From Coriobacteriales bacterium OH1046 (GTDB lineage: Bacteria > Actinomycetota > Coriobacteriia > Coriobacteriales > Atopobiaceae): a stretch of 64,000 nt of DNA. The notes beneath the pieces are model-generated. The model saw only the letters and a program-made list of their open reading frames with translations. It was not told the DNA's origin and did not search any database. Where the stretch lies: contig RQYE01000001.1 in assembly GCA_004010535.1 (NCBI GenBank), positions 124,001-188,000 of the forward strand, in the 5' to 3' direction. The position numbers and the translations under genes were made by a program. Positions 7,839-17,895 of this stretch are shown piece after piece. Each line of letters starts with the position of its first letter. The stretch's first letter is position 1.

Positions 7839-9503
7839 ATGGCTAGGAAGCAGCCCCCCCTGAAAATCATCCCGCTCGGCGGACTCGACGGCATCGGCAA
7901 GAACATGACCGTCTTCGAGTACGGCAACGATATGGTCCTGCTCGATGCGGGCCTGATGTTTCCCGATGACGAGCAGCCGGGTATCGACCTCGTCCTCCCC
8001 GACTACACCTACGTGCTCGAGAACGAGCATAAGCTCCGCGGCATCGTCATCACGCACGGCCACGAGGATCATACCGGCGCCCTCCCGTACCTCCTCATGG
8101 ATCTCAATGCCACGGTACCCATCTACTCATCCAAGCTCACCCTCGGTTTCATCGAGGGCAAGCTCTCCGAGCACAATATCAAAAACGTCCCCTTCCGCGC
8201 GGTCGGCGATGGGGATTCCGTCAAGCTCGGAAGCCTCGAGCTCACGTTCTTCTCGATGACCCATTCCATCCCCGCCGCCTTCGGCGTCTTCTTCAGGACC
8301 CCTGCCGGCACCGTGATGCATACGGGCGATTTCAAGCTCGACCAGACGCCCATCGATGGCATCACGCCCAGCTACAACGCCATCAACGCTTTCGGCGCCG
8401 GAGGCGTCGACCTTCTGCTCTCGGACTCCACCAACGCCACGCGCCCCGGCTTCACCGGTTCGGAGGCTGCGGTCGGCCCCACGCTGCGCCACATCATCAA
8501 GAATGCGCCCGGACGCGTCTTCGTGGCTTCCTTCTCGAGCCACATCCACCGCCTCCAGCAGATCTGCGACGCCAGCGTCTCCGTGGGCCGCAAGGTGGTC
8601 GTCACGGGCCGCTCCATGATCACCAATACCAAGATCGCCCGAGAGCTGGGCTATCTCAAGATCTCCGATCGCGACATCATCGACGCATACGATGTCGACC
8701 GCATCCCCGACGACCGTATCGTCGTCTTATGCACGGGCAGCCAGGGAGAGCCGCTCTCGGCCCTTTCGCGCATGGCGAACGGCGAGCATAAGTCGCTTTC
8801 CATCCGCTCGTCCGACACCGTGATCATCTCCGCCACGCCCGTCCCCGGCAACGAGAAGAGCGTGACATCGATCATCAACTCGCTTTCCAAGGTGGGATGC
8901 GATATCCACGACAAGTCGAACGGCCTCGTCCACGTCTCGGGCCACGGCAGCCAAGAGGAGCTCAAGCTCATCATGGCCATGACCAAGCCCACCTACTTCA
9001 TGCCGATCCATGGCGAGGCCATGCATCTGCGCGCCCACGCGAAGCTCGCCGAGCAGATGGGCATCCCATCCGAGAACATCTTCGTCATGGACAACGGCGA
9101 TTCGCTCGAGATGCGCGCCCATAAGGTCAGCCGCGGTGCGGGGATCGACTCGGGCGTCGTCTACGTGGACGGCCTCTCCGTCACCGATGCCAACCCCGTC
9201 GTCCTGCGCGACCGCCAGAAGCTCGCGCAGGACGGTATCGTCACCTGCGTCGTCGCACTCACCGGCAAGAAACGCAGGATCGATGTCATCGAGATCGGCA
9301 GCCGCGGCGTCTCGTTCGCGACCGATGACGAGCTCATGGCCGAGGCGCGCAAGCTGGTGGAGAACACCATCTCCCGCCTTGCCGCCCAGAAGAACTCCTC
9401 GCTCGAATCGCTGCGCAAGGACGTGCGCAGCGCGCTCTCGGGTTTCCTATGGTCGCGCACCCATACCCGGCCCATGGTCATCCCGGTCGTGATGGAGGTT
9501 TAA
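7839..9503 (+). CDS. rnj: Ribonuclease J
   Basis: Metallo-beta-lactamase motif THGHEDHTGALPYL, beta-CASP region, HVSGHGSQEELKLIMAMTKPTYFMPIHGE; RBS-like aaagga upstream. Confidence 0.96.
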   Translation: MARKQPPLKIIPLGGLDGIGKNMTVFEYGNDMVLLDAGLMFPDDEQPGIDLVLPDYTYVLENEHKLRGIVITHGHEDHTGALPYLLMDLNATVPIYSSKLTLGFIEGKLSEHNIKNVPFRAVGDGDSVKLGSLELTFFSMTHSIPAAFGVFFRTPAGTVMHTGDFKLDQTPIDGITPSYNAINAFGAGGVDLLLSDSTNATRPGFTGSEAAVGPTLRHIIKNAPGRVFVASFSSHIHRLQQICDASVSVGRKVVVTGRSMITNTKIARELGYLKISDRDIIDAYDVDRIPDDRIVVLCTGSQGEPLSALSRMANGEHKSLSIRSSDTVIISATPVPGNEKSVTSIINSLSKVGCDIHDKSNGLVHVSGHGSQEELKLIMAMTKPTYFMPIHGEAMHLRAHAKLAEQMGIPSENIFVMDNGDSLEMRAHKVSRGAGIDSGVVYVDGLSVTDANPVVLRDRQKLAQDGIVTCVVALTGKKRRIDVIEIGSRGVSFATDDELMAEARKLVENTISRLAAQKNSSLESLRKDVRSALSGFLWSRTHTRPMVIPVVMEV

Positions 9504-9509
9504 GGATCC

Positions 9510-11972
9510 ATGGCACAGAGGCGCAGATCGAACACGGCATCCAAGGCACCGAGATCCAAGCAGCCCGCGCCCAAGCGGGCGGGCCGCGCCATCGCCCATG
9601 ATCCCGCTTGGGATTCCACCCGCAACGACATCGTGGGCGTCGTCGTCGCCGTGCTCGCGGTCGCCCTGTTCATCGCCCTCATAAGCCCGTCTTCGGCCAT
9701 CGTGACGCGTGCCATGTCGCACTCCCTCGTCAGCTGCTTCGGCTCCGGGGCCCTGCTCTTCCCCCTCGCGCTCTTCGTCTTCGCCCTGACCTTCTTCATC
9801 GATGGGGAAGGGCCCATCTCAGGACGCGTCGCTATCGGCCTCCTGCTCATCGTCCTCGCCGTCCTCGCGCTCCTCTCCATCAACCTCCCCGAGGCCGAGC
9901 TCGCGCCCGACGCGGTCATCACGCCCGGCATCCTCGAGGGGGGCGGCGGGTATGTGGGCGGCGGCATCGCCTGGCTTCTGCTCAAGCTCGTGGGCCGCAC
10001 CATCGGGAACGTCCTGCTCGCCGGGATGATCATCGCCGGCATCGTGGTGTGCGGGTTCTCGATATCGGGTGCCGTCTCGAAGCTGCGCGCCAACGCATCG
10101 GAGGCGGGCGAGGCCGCACGCGAGCGCCTCATGCAGCGCAGGGAGGAGCGCGCGGAGCGTGCTGCCGAGCAGCGTGCCCGCGCCCAGGCCCAGCAAGCGG
10201 CGCTCTTCGGCGAATCGGGCGAGATGAAGGCCTCGTTCATCGGCGAGCGCACGACGAGCGTGCTCAAGCGCAGGCAGGCCCATCTCCTTGCAGCGGAGCC
10301 CGTCGTGGGGGAGCTTCCCTACGATGACGGTATCATCGGCTCTGCGGAGCCTGCCCAGCAGGTCGGCCAGGCCGATCAGGCCGAGACGGTCAGGATCGAC
10401 CCCAAGAGGAGGTCCAAGCCCAAGGGCGGATCGAAGCAGGCCGGGCTGCCCGCCTTCCTTGCGGGCAAGCCCGTCTCCGTCAGCCGGCCGGGCGATGGCG
10501 ATGAATCCTATCGGCTGCCCCCCCTCTCGATCTTGGCCTCCAACCCGGCATCAGCGCTTTCCGCCAGCACCGATGACGAGCTCGCCGCCGTCGCGCGCAA
10601 GCTCCAGTCGACCCTCGAGGAGTTCGGCCTGGCTTCCAAAGTCATCGGTTGGACTGCGGGCCCATCCGTCACCACGTTCAAGATATCGCCGGGCGAGGGC
10701 GAGCGCGTGAGCAAGATCACCAACCTCGAGGATGATATCGCCCTCTCGCTCGCGGCCAAGTCGGTCCGCATCTTCGCCCCCATTCCCGGAACCTCCCAAG
10801 TCGGTATCGAGATCCCCAACGAGACGCGCAACTCCGTGTATCTTGCCGATGTCCTTCCCTATGCTCAGGACGGCCCGCTCGAGGCGGCGTTCGGACGCGA
10901 CTCCGAGGGCAAGCCCATCGTGGTCGATCTCGCCACGCTCCCGCACCTGCTCGTCGCCGGCACCACCGGATCGGGCAAGTCGGTCATGCTCAACTCCATC
11001 GTCATGTCCATCCTCATGCGCGCCACGCCCGAGCAGGTACGCCTCATCATGGTCGATCCCAAGCGCGTCGAGTTCACGGGCTATACCGGACTGCCGCACC
11101 TCTACGTGCCGGTCGTGACCGAACCGCGCCAGGCTGCGAGCGCGCTGCAGTGGGGCGTCACCGAGATGGAGCGGCGCCTCAAGGTCTTCGAGCATTACAA
11201 GGTGCGCGACATCAAGTCCTATAACAAGATCATCCAGAGCCCGAAATACGATGCCGCCGAGAGCAAACCCGTCCACATGCCGTACTTCGTCATCGTCATC
11301 GACGAGCTCGCCGACCTCATGATGGTCGCGGGAAAGGATGTGGAGAGCTCGATCGTCCGCATCGCCCAGCTCGGCCGTGCGGCAGGCATCCATCTCATCG
11401 TCGCCACCCAGCGTCCATCGGCCGATGTCGTCACCGGCCTCATCAAGGCGAACATCGACAACCGCATCGCCCTCTCGGTCGATAACGGCATGAACTCCCG
11501 CATCATCCTCGACCAGACCGGTGCCGAGCGCCTCCTCGGCAATGGGGATATGCTTATCAAGCTGCGTGGCCGCAGGCCCAAGCGCGCCCAAGGCTGCTTC
11601 GTCTCCGATGAGGAGATCGAGAAGACCGTCGAGTTCATCCGCACCCAGGCCAAGGCCGACTACCACGAGGACATCCTGTCGCTCGTGGCTTCCAGCCAGC
11701 CTGGGACCGCAGGCGATCCTACCGACCGCGATGACGATCCGCTCATATGGGAGGCCGCCAAGATTGTCGTGGAATCCCAGTTGGGTTCCACATCGGGGCT
11801 GCAACGGCAGCTTGCAGTAGGGTACGCTAGAGCGGGACGCATCATGGATATGCTCGAGGTCAAGGGTGTCGTCGGTCCCCCTAACGGCTCCAAGCCCCGG
11901 GATGTCCTGCTCGATGCCGATGGTTTGGAGGAGCTCCGCCAGACCGAGGCGCAGTATCGGGAGGTGGGGTAG
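9510..11972 (+). CDS. ftsK: DNA translocase FtsK/SpoIIIE
   Basis: N-terminal TM segments, Walker A HLLVAGTTGSGKSVMLNS, gamma domain near C-terminus. Confidence 0.96.
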   Translation: MAQRRRSNTASKAPRSKQPAPKRAGRAIAHDPAWDSTRNDIVGVVVAVLAVALFIALISPSSAIVTRAMSHSLVSCFGSGALLFPLALFVFALTFFIDGEGPISGRVAIGLLLIVLAVLALLSINLPEAELAPDAVITPGILEGGGGYVGGGIAWLLLKLVGRTIGNVLLAGMIIAGIVVCGFSISGAVSKLRANASEAGEAARERLMQRREERAERAAEQRARAQAQQAALFGESGEMKASFIGERTTSVLKRRQAHLLAAEPVVGELPYDDGIIGSAEPAQQVGQADQAETVRIDPKRRSKPKGGSKQAGLPAFLAGKPVSVSRPGDGDESYRLPPLSILASNPASALSASTDDELAAVARKLQSTLEEFGLASKVIGWTAGPSVTTFKISPGEGERVSKITNLEDDIALSLAAKSVRIFAPIPGTSQVGIEIPNETRNSVYLADVLPYAQDGPLEAAFGRDSEGKPIVVDLATLPHLLVAGTTGSGKSVMLNSIVMSILMRATPEQVRLIMVDPKRVEFTGYTGLPHLYVPVVTEPRQAASALQWGVTEMERRLKVFEHYKVRDIKSYNKIIQSPKYDAAESKPVHMPYFVIVIDELADLMMVAGKDVESSIVRIAQLGRAAGIHLIVATQRPSADVVTGLIKANIDNRIALSVDNGMNSRIILDQTGAERLLGNGDMLIKLRGRRPKRAQGCFVSDEEIEKTVEFIRTQAKADYHEDILSLVASSQPGTAGDPTDRDDDPLIWEAAKIVVESQLGSTSGLQRQLAVGYARAGRIMDMLEVKGVVGPPNGSKPRDVLLDADGLEELRQTEAQYREVG

Positions 11973-11973
11973 C

Positions 11974-13614
11974 ATGGCCCGTTTACGGTTTTCCGAGACG
12001 CTCAAGAACAAACGCCACGAGCTGGGCCTGACGATCGCTCAGGCGTCATCGGTCCTCAAGTTGAAGGAGCAGGTCCTCGTCGCATTCGAGGAAGGCAATT
12101 TCGAGGACATGCCCAAGAGCGGCTATGCCCAGGGGATGCTCGCCTCCTATGCGCGGTATCTGGGGCTCTCGCCCCGCGAGCTCGTCGACGTGTATTCCGA
12201 GGAGCTCTACGAATACACCCATGGGCAGTCATCGCATGATCTGCGCAGGCGGACGCGCGATACACGCTCGGGCCGCATCATCGACGGCTACGATGTCCCC
12301 AACGAGTCCGAATCGCGACCGAAGGCCTACGTGGAGCTCAGATCCTACCTTCCCACGGCGGGAGGCCCGATGGGCGACTACGGTGCCTTCGCGACGACCT
12401 CGGGGGTCCATTCGCGGGCAACCGGTGCCGTCGTCCCTTCCAACATGGGTTCTCCGGGCGGGTCGTATTCGCACTCAGAATACGCCACGGGCCATGCGTA
12501 TAACGCGGCGTCCGACGCAGGGAAACCGGCTCGGGCGTCGATGGCGCGCAGGCGCTACGATGGCGACACCGCCCGCTCGTCAGCACGTGCGCGCTCGTAT
12601 CATCGCGAGGACATCCGCACGCGCCGCGTCTCCCGCAGCCAATACCGGGATGATCGCTCGTTCGATGACGAGGTCGAGCCTTACGAGGCGGCTTCCACGG
12701 AGCGGGGTCGACGTTCGTCGCATAATATCGCACGGATAGAGCGGCCCAATGTCGCGCAGCGCGGCGCCCGCAGCCGGGATATCTATACCGAATCAAGCCG
12801 CAGGGGGCCTTCCGGCGGCCTCGTCGGCCTCGTCTTCGATTGGTTCAGGGACTCGCGCCATGCGCTTGCCGCAGTCGTCATCGCACTCGGCCTCATCCTC
12901 ACATTCATCGCCATCTTCTCGATCAAAAGCTGCGTCTCGGGCGTGGGCACCGAGGCAAGCTCCACCCGCACGGTCGGCGTGACGCCCGCCCAATCCACGG
13001 CGGACGAGGTGAAGGACGCCGACGGCAAGACCGACGCCGGGGATGCGGGCGAGCAGACGATTCCCGAGATCGCGAAGCCCGAGGAGCCGTCGGTCGTCAT
13101 GGTCAAGGTGAGCGTTGCCGAGGGACAGGTTTCCTGGCTCGAGATCCAAGCGGATGGAGAGAGCTCCATCGCAGATACCGTCAACGGTCCATGGGAGCAG
13201 ACCTATGATGTCAAGACGCAGCTCATCGTCCGCGCCGGCGACATCTCGGCCGTGAGCGTCTTCGTCAACGGCGAGCAGCAGCAATTCGAGATGAAATCTT
13301 CCGGCGTCGGCACCATCACGGTCGACGGACCCCCCGCTACTGCCAAGGAGGGCGAGGAGGGTGAAACGTCGATGGGTCAAGGTCAAGGTCAAGGTCAGGT
13401 CCAGGTTCAGGATCAGACGCAGGATCAAAGCCAGGATTCGGAAGATGCCGGCGGTGAGGAGCCTGCTGCCGCGAACGTCGATGGCGATGAGTACCAGTAC
13501 ACCTACAATGGGTATGACATCTACAAAGATCACCGCAATGGCAACCTCTACTGCATCGATCCCGCCACGGGCGCGAAGCTCAACCCCGCCGACGGCACCC
13601 CCTATGAAGGCTAA
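11974..13614 (+). CDS. RodZ-like HTH / single-TM / DUF4115-like protein
   Basis: N-terminal HTH (SETLKNKRHELGLTIAQASSVLKLKEQVLVAFEEGNF), long low-complexity basic region, TM ALAAVVIALGLILTFIAIFSI, beta-rich C-terminal domain and GQ/QD-rich tract. Confidence 0.8.
   Translation: MARLRFSETLKNKRHELGLTIAQASSVLKLKEQVLVAFEEGNFEDMPKSGYAQGMLASYARYLGLSPRELVDVYSEELYEYTHGQSSHDLRRRTRDTRSGRIIDGYDVPNESESRPKAYVELRSYLPTAGGPMGDYGAFATTSGVHSRATGAVVPSNMGSPGGSYSHSEYATGHAYNAASDAGKPARASMARRRYDGDTARSSARARSYHREDIRTRRVSRSQYRDDRSFDDEVEPYEAASTERGRRSSHNIARIERPNVAQRGARSRDIYTESSRRGPSGGLVGLVFDWFRDSRHALAAVVIALGLILTFIAIFSIKSCVSGVGTEASSTRTVGVTPAQSTADEVKDADGKTDAGDAGEQTIPEIAKPEEPSVVMVKVSVAEGQVSWLEIQADGESSIADTVNGPWEQTYDVKTQLIVRAGDISAVSVFVNGEQQQFEMKSSGVGTITVDGPPATAKEGEEGETSMGQGQGQGQVQVQDQTQDQSQDSEDAGGEEPAAANVDGDEYQYTYNGYDIYKDHRNGNLYCIDPATGAKLNPADGTPYEG
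13375..13440 (+). repeat. In-frame hexameric GGTCAA-type tandem repeat encoding (GQ)n/QVQ/QDQ tract
   Basis: ggtcaa x3, then ggtcag gtccag gttcag gatcag acgcag gatcaa agccag. Confidence 0.8.
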
Positions 13615-13633
13615 CAGCAAGGAGATCCCGCCG

Positions 13634-14131
13634 ATGCCCAAGGATGCAAGTTTCGATATCGTCTCCGATGTGGATATGCAGGAGGTCGATAACGCCTTCC
13701 AGCAGACCGTGCGCGAGCTCGCGCAGCGCTATGACCTCAAGGGCGCGGGAGCCGCGATCGAATTCTCCCGCAGGGAGGGGTCGTTCCTCATCACGGCCCC
13801 CTCCGAGTTCGTCGCGGGCCAAGTCGTCGATGTGCTCGGTTCCAAGCTCGCCAAACGCGGTATCGACCTGAAGGCGCTGCGCATGGACAGGCCCCAGCCC
13901 GCCGCCGGCATGTCGGTCCGTCAGACCGGCCGTATGGTCCAGGGCATCGATCCCGACATCGCCAAGCGCATCTCCAAGGATATCCGCGGTACCAAGCTCA
14001 AGGTCAAGCCCGTCATAGAGGGCGGGAAGCTCCGTGTGAGCGCATCGTCCAAGGATGCCCTCCAGTCCGTCATCGCCTTCCTGCGCGATCAGGATTACGG
14101 TCAGCCCCTCCAGTTCGCCAACTACCGCTAG
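13634..14131 (+). CDS. yajQ: YajQ family (UPF0234) nucleotide-binding protein
   Basis: MPKDASFDIVSDVDMQEVDNAFQQTVRELAQRYDLKG ... DQDYGQPLQFANYR. Confidence 0.96.
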   Translation: MPKDASFDIVSDVDMQEVDNAFQQTVRELAQRYDLKGAGAAIEFSRREGSFLITAPSEFVAGQVVDVLGSKLAKRGIDLKALRMDRPQPAAGMSVRQTGRMVQGIDPDIAKRISKDIRGTKLKVKPVIEGGKLRVSASSKDALQSVIAFLRDQDYGQPLQFANYR

Positions 14132-14138
14132 GATTTCC

Positions 14139-15458
14139 ATGCGCGTCCTCTACATCACCTTGGGCTGCGCCAAGAACGAGGTCGATACCGACCGCATGCG
14201 GGCCCTGCTCGGCGCGGCCGGTTTCGAGGAGGCCCGGCAGGTTTCCGAGGCTGACATCGCTTTGGTCAATACCTGCTCGTTCCTGGAGGCTGCAACGGCG
14301 GAATCCATCGAGACAACGCTCATGCTCGCCGCCGAGGCGGCACGGGGAATCCGCACGGTCCCCATCATCATGTGCGGCTGCGTCCCCTCGCGTTATGCGG
14401 AGGGTCTTGCCGAGGAGCTGCCCGAGGTCTCCGCGTTCGTGAGGCACGACGAGGAGGACGGTATCGTCGAGGTCGTCCGCCGCGTGCTCGGCATCGACCC
14501 CGCGCCCTATATGCCCCGAACGGTGCTGCGCACCATCGAAGGCCCAAGCGCCTACCTCAAGATATCCGAGGGCTGCGATCGCTTCTGCGCATTCTGCGCG
14601 ATCCCCTACATCAGGGGACGCTACCATTCCCGTGCGCTCGGCGATCTGCTCGACGAGGCACGGGCACTGCTCGAAGGGGGCGTACGCGAGCTCGTGCTCA
14701 TCGGGCAGGATACCGGCATCTGGGGAAGCGATTGCGCGCCCGGGCTCTCGCTCGCCGATCTGCTCCGCGAGCTGGATGCGCTCGCCCAACCCTACCATGC
14801 CTGGATTCGCGTGCTCTACCTGCAGCCCGAGGGGATGACCGACGATCTGATCGCAGCCATCCGCGATCTCGAATGCGTGCTTCCCTACATCGATATCCCC
14901 ATCCAGCATTGTTCCGCGCGGGTGCTCGAGGCCATGAACCGCTCCGGTTCCGCAGCCAGCCTCCATGATCTTTTCAAGCGGCTCCGCACCGAGATCCCCG
15001 GCATGGTCTTGCGCACGACGGCCATGGCGGGCTTCCCGGGCGAAACGGACGACGAGGCGGATGAGCTCGCCTCATTCGTGCGCGACGAAGGCTTCGATTA
15101 TTGCTCGGTCTTCTCGTTCTCCGCAGAAGAGGGCACGCGCGCCGCTCGGATGGATGGCCAGGTTCCCGAGGATACCAAGCTCGAGCGCACGCAGCGCTTG
15201 GTCGACATCGCCGAGAGGCAGGGCTTTTCCGCCACCGCGTCGCATATCGGGGAGGTCTGCGCCGTCATCATCGACGGCATCGAGCAGACCGATGACGGCT
15301 GCGAGCTTATCGGCCACGCCTGGTTCCAAGCCCCTGATTCGGATGGCGCCGTCCATATCGAGCAGGGCGAGGCGGCGGTTGGCGACATCGTATCGGTCGA
15401 GCTGGTCGATGCATTCTGCTACGAGATGGTCGGACGCATCGTCGAGATCCGGGAGTAG
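14139..15458 (+). CDS. rimO: Ribosomal protein S12 methylthiotransferase RimO
   Basis: LGCAKNEVDTDRM N-terminus, radical-SAM CxxxCxxC (CDRFCAFCAIPYIRGRYHSR), TRAM domain. Confidence 0.93.
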   Translation: MRVLYITLGCAKNEVDTDRMRALLGAAGFEEARQVSEADIALVNTCSFLEAATAESIETTLMLAAEAARGIRTVPIIMCGCVPSRYAEGLAEELPEVSAFVRHDEEDGIVEVVRRVLGIDPAPYMPRTVLRTIEGPSAYLKISEGCDRFCAFCAIPYIRGRYHSRALGDLLDEARALLEGGVRELVLIGQDTGIWGSDCAPGLSLADLLRELDALAQPYHAWIRVLYLQPEGMTDDLIAAIRDLECVLPYIDIPIQHCSARVLEAMNRSGSAASLHDLFKRLRTEIPGMVLRTTAMAGFPGETDDEADELASFVRDEGFDYCSVFSFSAEEGTRAARMDGQVPEDTKLERTQRLVDIAERQGFSATASHIGEVCAVIIDGIEQTDDGCELIGHAWFQAPDSDGAVHIEQGEAAVGDIVSVELVDAFCYEMVGRIVEIRE

Positions 15459-15468
15459 GGGAGCCCCC

Positions 15469-16068
15469 ATGGCACACGCACGATCTTCCATCATGACGCC
15501 CGCGAACCTGGTGACCGTCGCCCGCATGGTCCTCGTGCCCGCATGGCTTGCCATCGCCGAGGCGTTTCCCCCTTCGGACGGCAGCTCGTTCTCATGGGGC
15601 GCCTTCCTCGTCTTCCTGCTCTTCGTCGCGCTCTCCCTCACCGATAAGCTCGACGGCTACCTCGCACGCAGCCGCAACGAGATCACGACGTTCGGCAAGT
15701 TCCTCGATCCCATCGCAGACAAGCTCGTGGTCGTCGTTGCGCTCGCGTTCCTGCTCGAGCGCGGCCTCTGCTCCTCCTGGGTGCTCCTCCTCGTCGTTGC
15801 CCGCGAGTTCATGGTATCGGGGCTGCGTATGGTTGTGGCAGCCCAGGGCACGGTCATCGCTGCGTCGGGTCTCGGGAAGGCCAAGACCGCGACGACCATG
15901 GTCGCCATCAGCGGCTACCTCTTCCTCGCCGCACTTCCCGCAGGCGGCTTCGCGCAGGTGCTCCATACGATCTTTCTCGCGCTCATGGTCGCCGCCATGC
16001 TCCTCACGGCGTGGTCTGGTATCGATTACCTCGTGAAGTCCTGGCCGGCCGTCTCCAAGATGGGCTGA
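15469..16068 (+). CDS. pgsA: CDP-diacylglycerol--glycerol-3-phosphate 3-phosphatidyltransferase
   Basis: CDP-alcohol phosphatidyltransferase motif (DKLDGYLARSRNEITTFGKFLDPIADK). Confidence 0.92.
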   Translation: MAHARSSIMTPANLVTVARMVLVPAWLAIAEAFPPSDGSSFSWGAFLVFLLFVALSLTDKLDGYLARSRNEITTFGKFLDPIADKLVVVVALAFLLERGLCSSWVLLLVVAREFMVSGLRMVVAAQGTVIAASGLGKAKTATTMVAISGYLFLAALPAGGFAQVLHTIFLALMVAAMLLTAWSGIDYLVKSWPAVSKMG

Positions 16069-16070
16069 CC

Positions 16071-16583
16071 ATGGCCTTCTCAGCCGAGATCTACCGGCTT
16101 GCCGGCTCGGTGCTGGCAGCGGCCCGCAAGAAGGGGATCCGCCTTGCATGCGCCGAATCGTGCACGGGGGGCCTCGTCGCCGCCGCTCTCACCGAGGTGC
16201 CCGGCTCGTCCGATGTCTTCGCGGGCGGCGTCGTGAGCTATGCGCTCGACGCCAAGGAGCATATCCTCGGCGTCGAACCATCCATCCTGCATGCTTCCGA
16301 GATCGGCGCAGTGTCGTCCGAGTGCGCCGGGGCCATGGCCCTCGGTGCCTCCGAGCTCTTCTCGGCTGATCTGACGGTTTCCGTGACGGGTATCGCCGGC
16401 CCCGGCGGGGAGGAACCCGGAAAGCCCGTGGGGACCGTCTGGTTCGCCTGCAGGACGCCTGCGGGCACGGAGACGGATACGATGCGCTTCTCAGGAGACC
16501 GTGCCGAGGTCCGCGAGCAGGCGCTCATGCATGCGCTCTCGCTGCTCTATGGACATCTTGCGGATTATCCCCCGTCCGCATAG
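16071..16583 (+). CDS. cinA: CinA C-terminal family nicotinamide-nucleotide amidohydrolase
   Basis: LACAESCTGGLVAAALTEVPGSSDVFAGGVVSYA...VSVTGIAGPGGEEPGKPVGTVWFA. Confidence 0.93.
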   Translation: MAFSAEIYRLAGSVLAAARKKGIRLACAESCTGGLVAAALTEVPGSSDVFAGGVVSYALDAKEHILGVEPSILHASEIGAVSSECAGAMALGASELFSADLTVSVTGIAGPGGEEPGKPVGTVWFACRTPAGTETDTMRFSGDRAEVREQALMHALSLLYGHLADYPPSA

Positions 16584-16732
16584 CGACCCATCCGGACACG
16601 GCCGCCTTCCGAACCATCGAATCCGCTGCGTCTCTTGATGCGATCGGGGGATGCGCATGCCTTCCGACAGATAGGCGATAGCCTCGGGTCTGATAAGCGG
16701 AAGAACCGTCGCGTATCCTTTTCGAAGAGCTA

Positions 16733-16761
16733 TTGACTCCGAACGGTTGTTCGCATATCAT
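16733..16761 (+). promoter_or_regulatory. recA promoter (TTGACT-17-TATCAT) with embedded SOS/LexA box
   Basis: TTGACT 16733-16738, TATCAT 16756-16761; CGAACGGTTGTTCG at 16740-16753 matches the Gram-positive LexA consensus CGAAC-N4-GTTCG exactly. Confidence 0.9.
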
Positions 16762-16788
16762 CTGATTCGTCGGAAGGCAGGAGAGATC

Positions 16789-17892
16789 ATGGCAAAGTCC
16801 ACCAAGCAAACCATCCAGTCGGTCAGGCCCATTACCGATACCGAAGAGCGCGATGAGGCCATCGCGGCGGCCAAGAAGGAGATCGAGGGCAAATACGGTG
16901 TCGGCGCCATCATGCGCTTCGGCGACAACGATGCCACGCTCGAGATCGAGGCGATCCCCACCGGATCACTCGGACTCGATGTCGCGCTCGGCATCGGGGG
17001 AGTCCCCCGCGGACGCATCATCGAGATCTACGGGCCCGAATCATCGGGGAAGACCACCCTGTCCCTCGAGATCCTCGCCGAGGCGCAGGCGCTCGGCGGC
17101 GTGGTCGCCTTCATCGATGCCGAGCATGCCCTCGATCCCGGCTATGCGGCCCGGGTAGGCGTCGATATCGACGAGGTGCTCATCTCCCAACCCGATTCCG
17201 GCGAGCAGGCGCTCGAGATCTGCGATATGCTCGTCAAATCCGGTGCCATCGACGTCGTCGTCATCGACTCGGTCGCCGCCCTCGTGCCGCGCGCCGAGAT
17301 CGAGGGCGAGATCGGGGATGCCACGGTCGGTGCCCAGGCGCGCCTCATGAGCCAAGCGCTCCGCAAGCTCGCCGGCTCGCTCTCCAAGTCCAATACCACC
17401 TGCATCTTCATCAACCAGATCCGTGAGAAGATCGGCGTCTTCTACGGCAATCCCGAGACCACGCCGGGCGGCCGCGCCCTGCGTTTCTTCGCGTCGGTCC
17501 GCATGGAGATCCGGCGCGTCGACAGCATCAAGAAGGATGGCGAGGTCATCGGCAACCGCGTTCGCGTGAAGGTCGTCAAGAACAAGGTCGCCCCTCCGTT
17601 CAAGCAAGCGGAGTTCGACATCATGTACGGCACCGGCATCTCGAAGGAAGGCAACGTCCTCGACATGGCGGTCGATTGCGGCATCATCGACAAGATGGGC
17701 TCTTGGTACACCTGCGGCGAGGAGCGTCTCGGCCAAGGACGCGAGGCCGCCAAGGAATACCTGCGCATCAACCCCCGCCTGCTTGGGGAAATCGAGGATA
17801 AGGTCCGCCAGCGCACGGGCCTCGAATTCGACGATTCCGAGGTCGGTTCCCCCCTCGCGCTCGATCAAGATATCGATGTTCCCGGAGCATAG
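16789..17892 (+). CDS. recA: Recombinase RecA
   Basis: [19 protein letters not shown] Walker [20 protein letters not shown], full-length RecA features. Confidence 0.99.
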   Translation: MAKSTKQTIQSVRPITDTEERDEAIAAAKKEIEGKYGVGAIMRFGDNDATLEIEAIPTGSLGLDVALGIGGVPRGRIIEIYGPESSGKTTLSLEILAEAQALGGVVAFIDAEHALDPGYAARVGVDIDEVLISQPDSGEQALEICDMLVKSGAIDVVVIDSVAALVPRAEIEGEIGDATVGAQARLMSQALRKLAGSLSKSNTTCIFINQIREKIGVFYGNPETTPGGRALRFFASVRMEIRRVDSIKKDGEVIGNRVRVKVVKNKVAPPFKQAEFDIMYGTGISKEGNVLDMAVDCGIIDKMGSWYTCGEERLGQGREAAKEYLRINPRLLGEIEDKVRQRTGLEFDDSEVGSPLALDQDIDVPGA

Positions 17893-17895
17893 GCT

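Noticed and set aside
10551-12011. Long antisense ORF (486 aa, minus) opposite ftsK; also 5625-7307 (-), 2800-4125 (-) and 19398-20741 (-)
   Set aside because: Shadow ORFs of GC-rich coding sequence, with low-complexity Asp/Gly/His-rich translations and an obvious real gene on the other strand.
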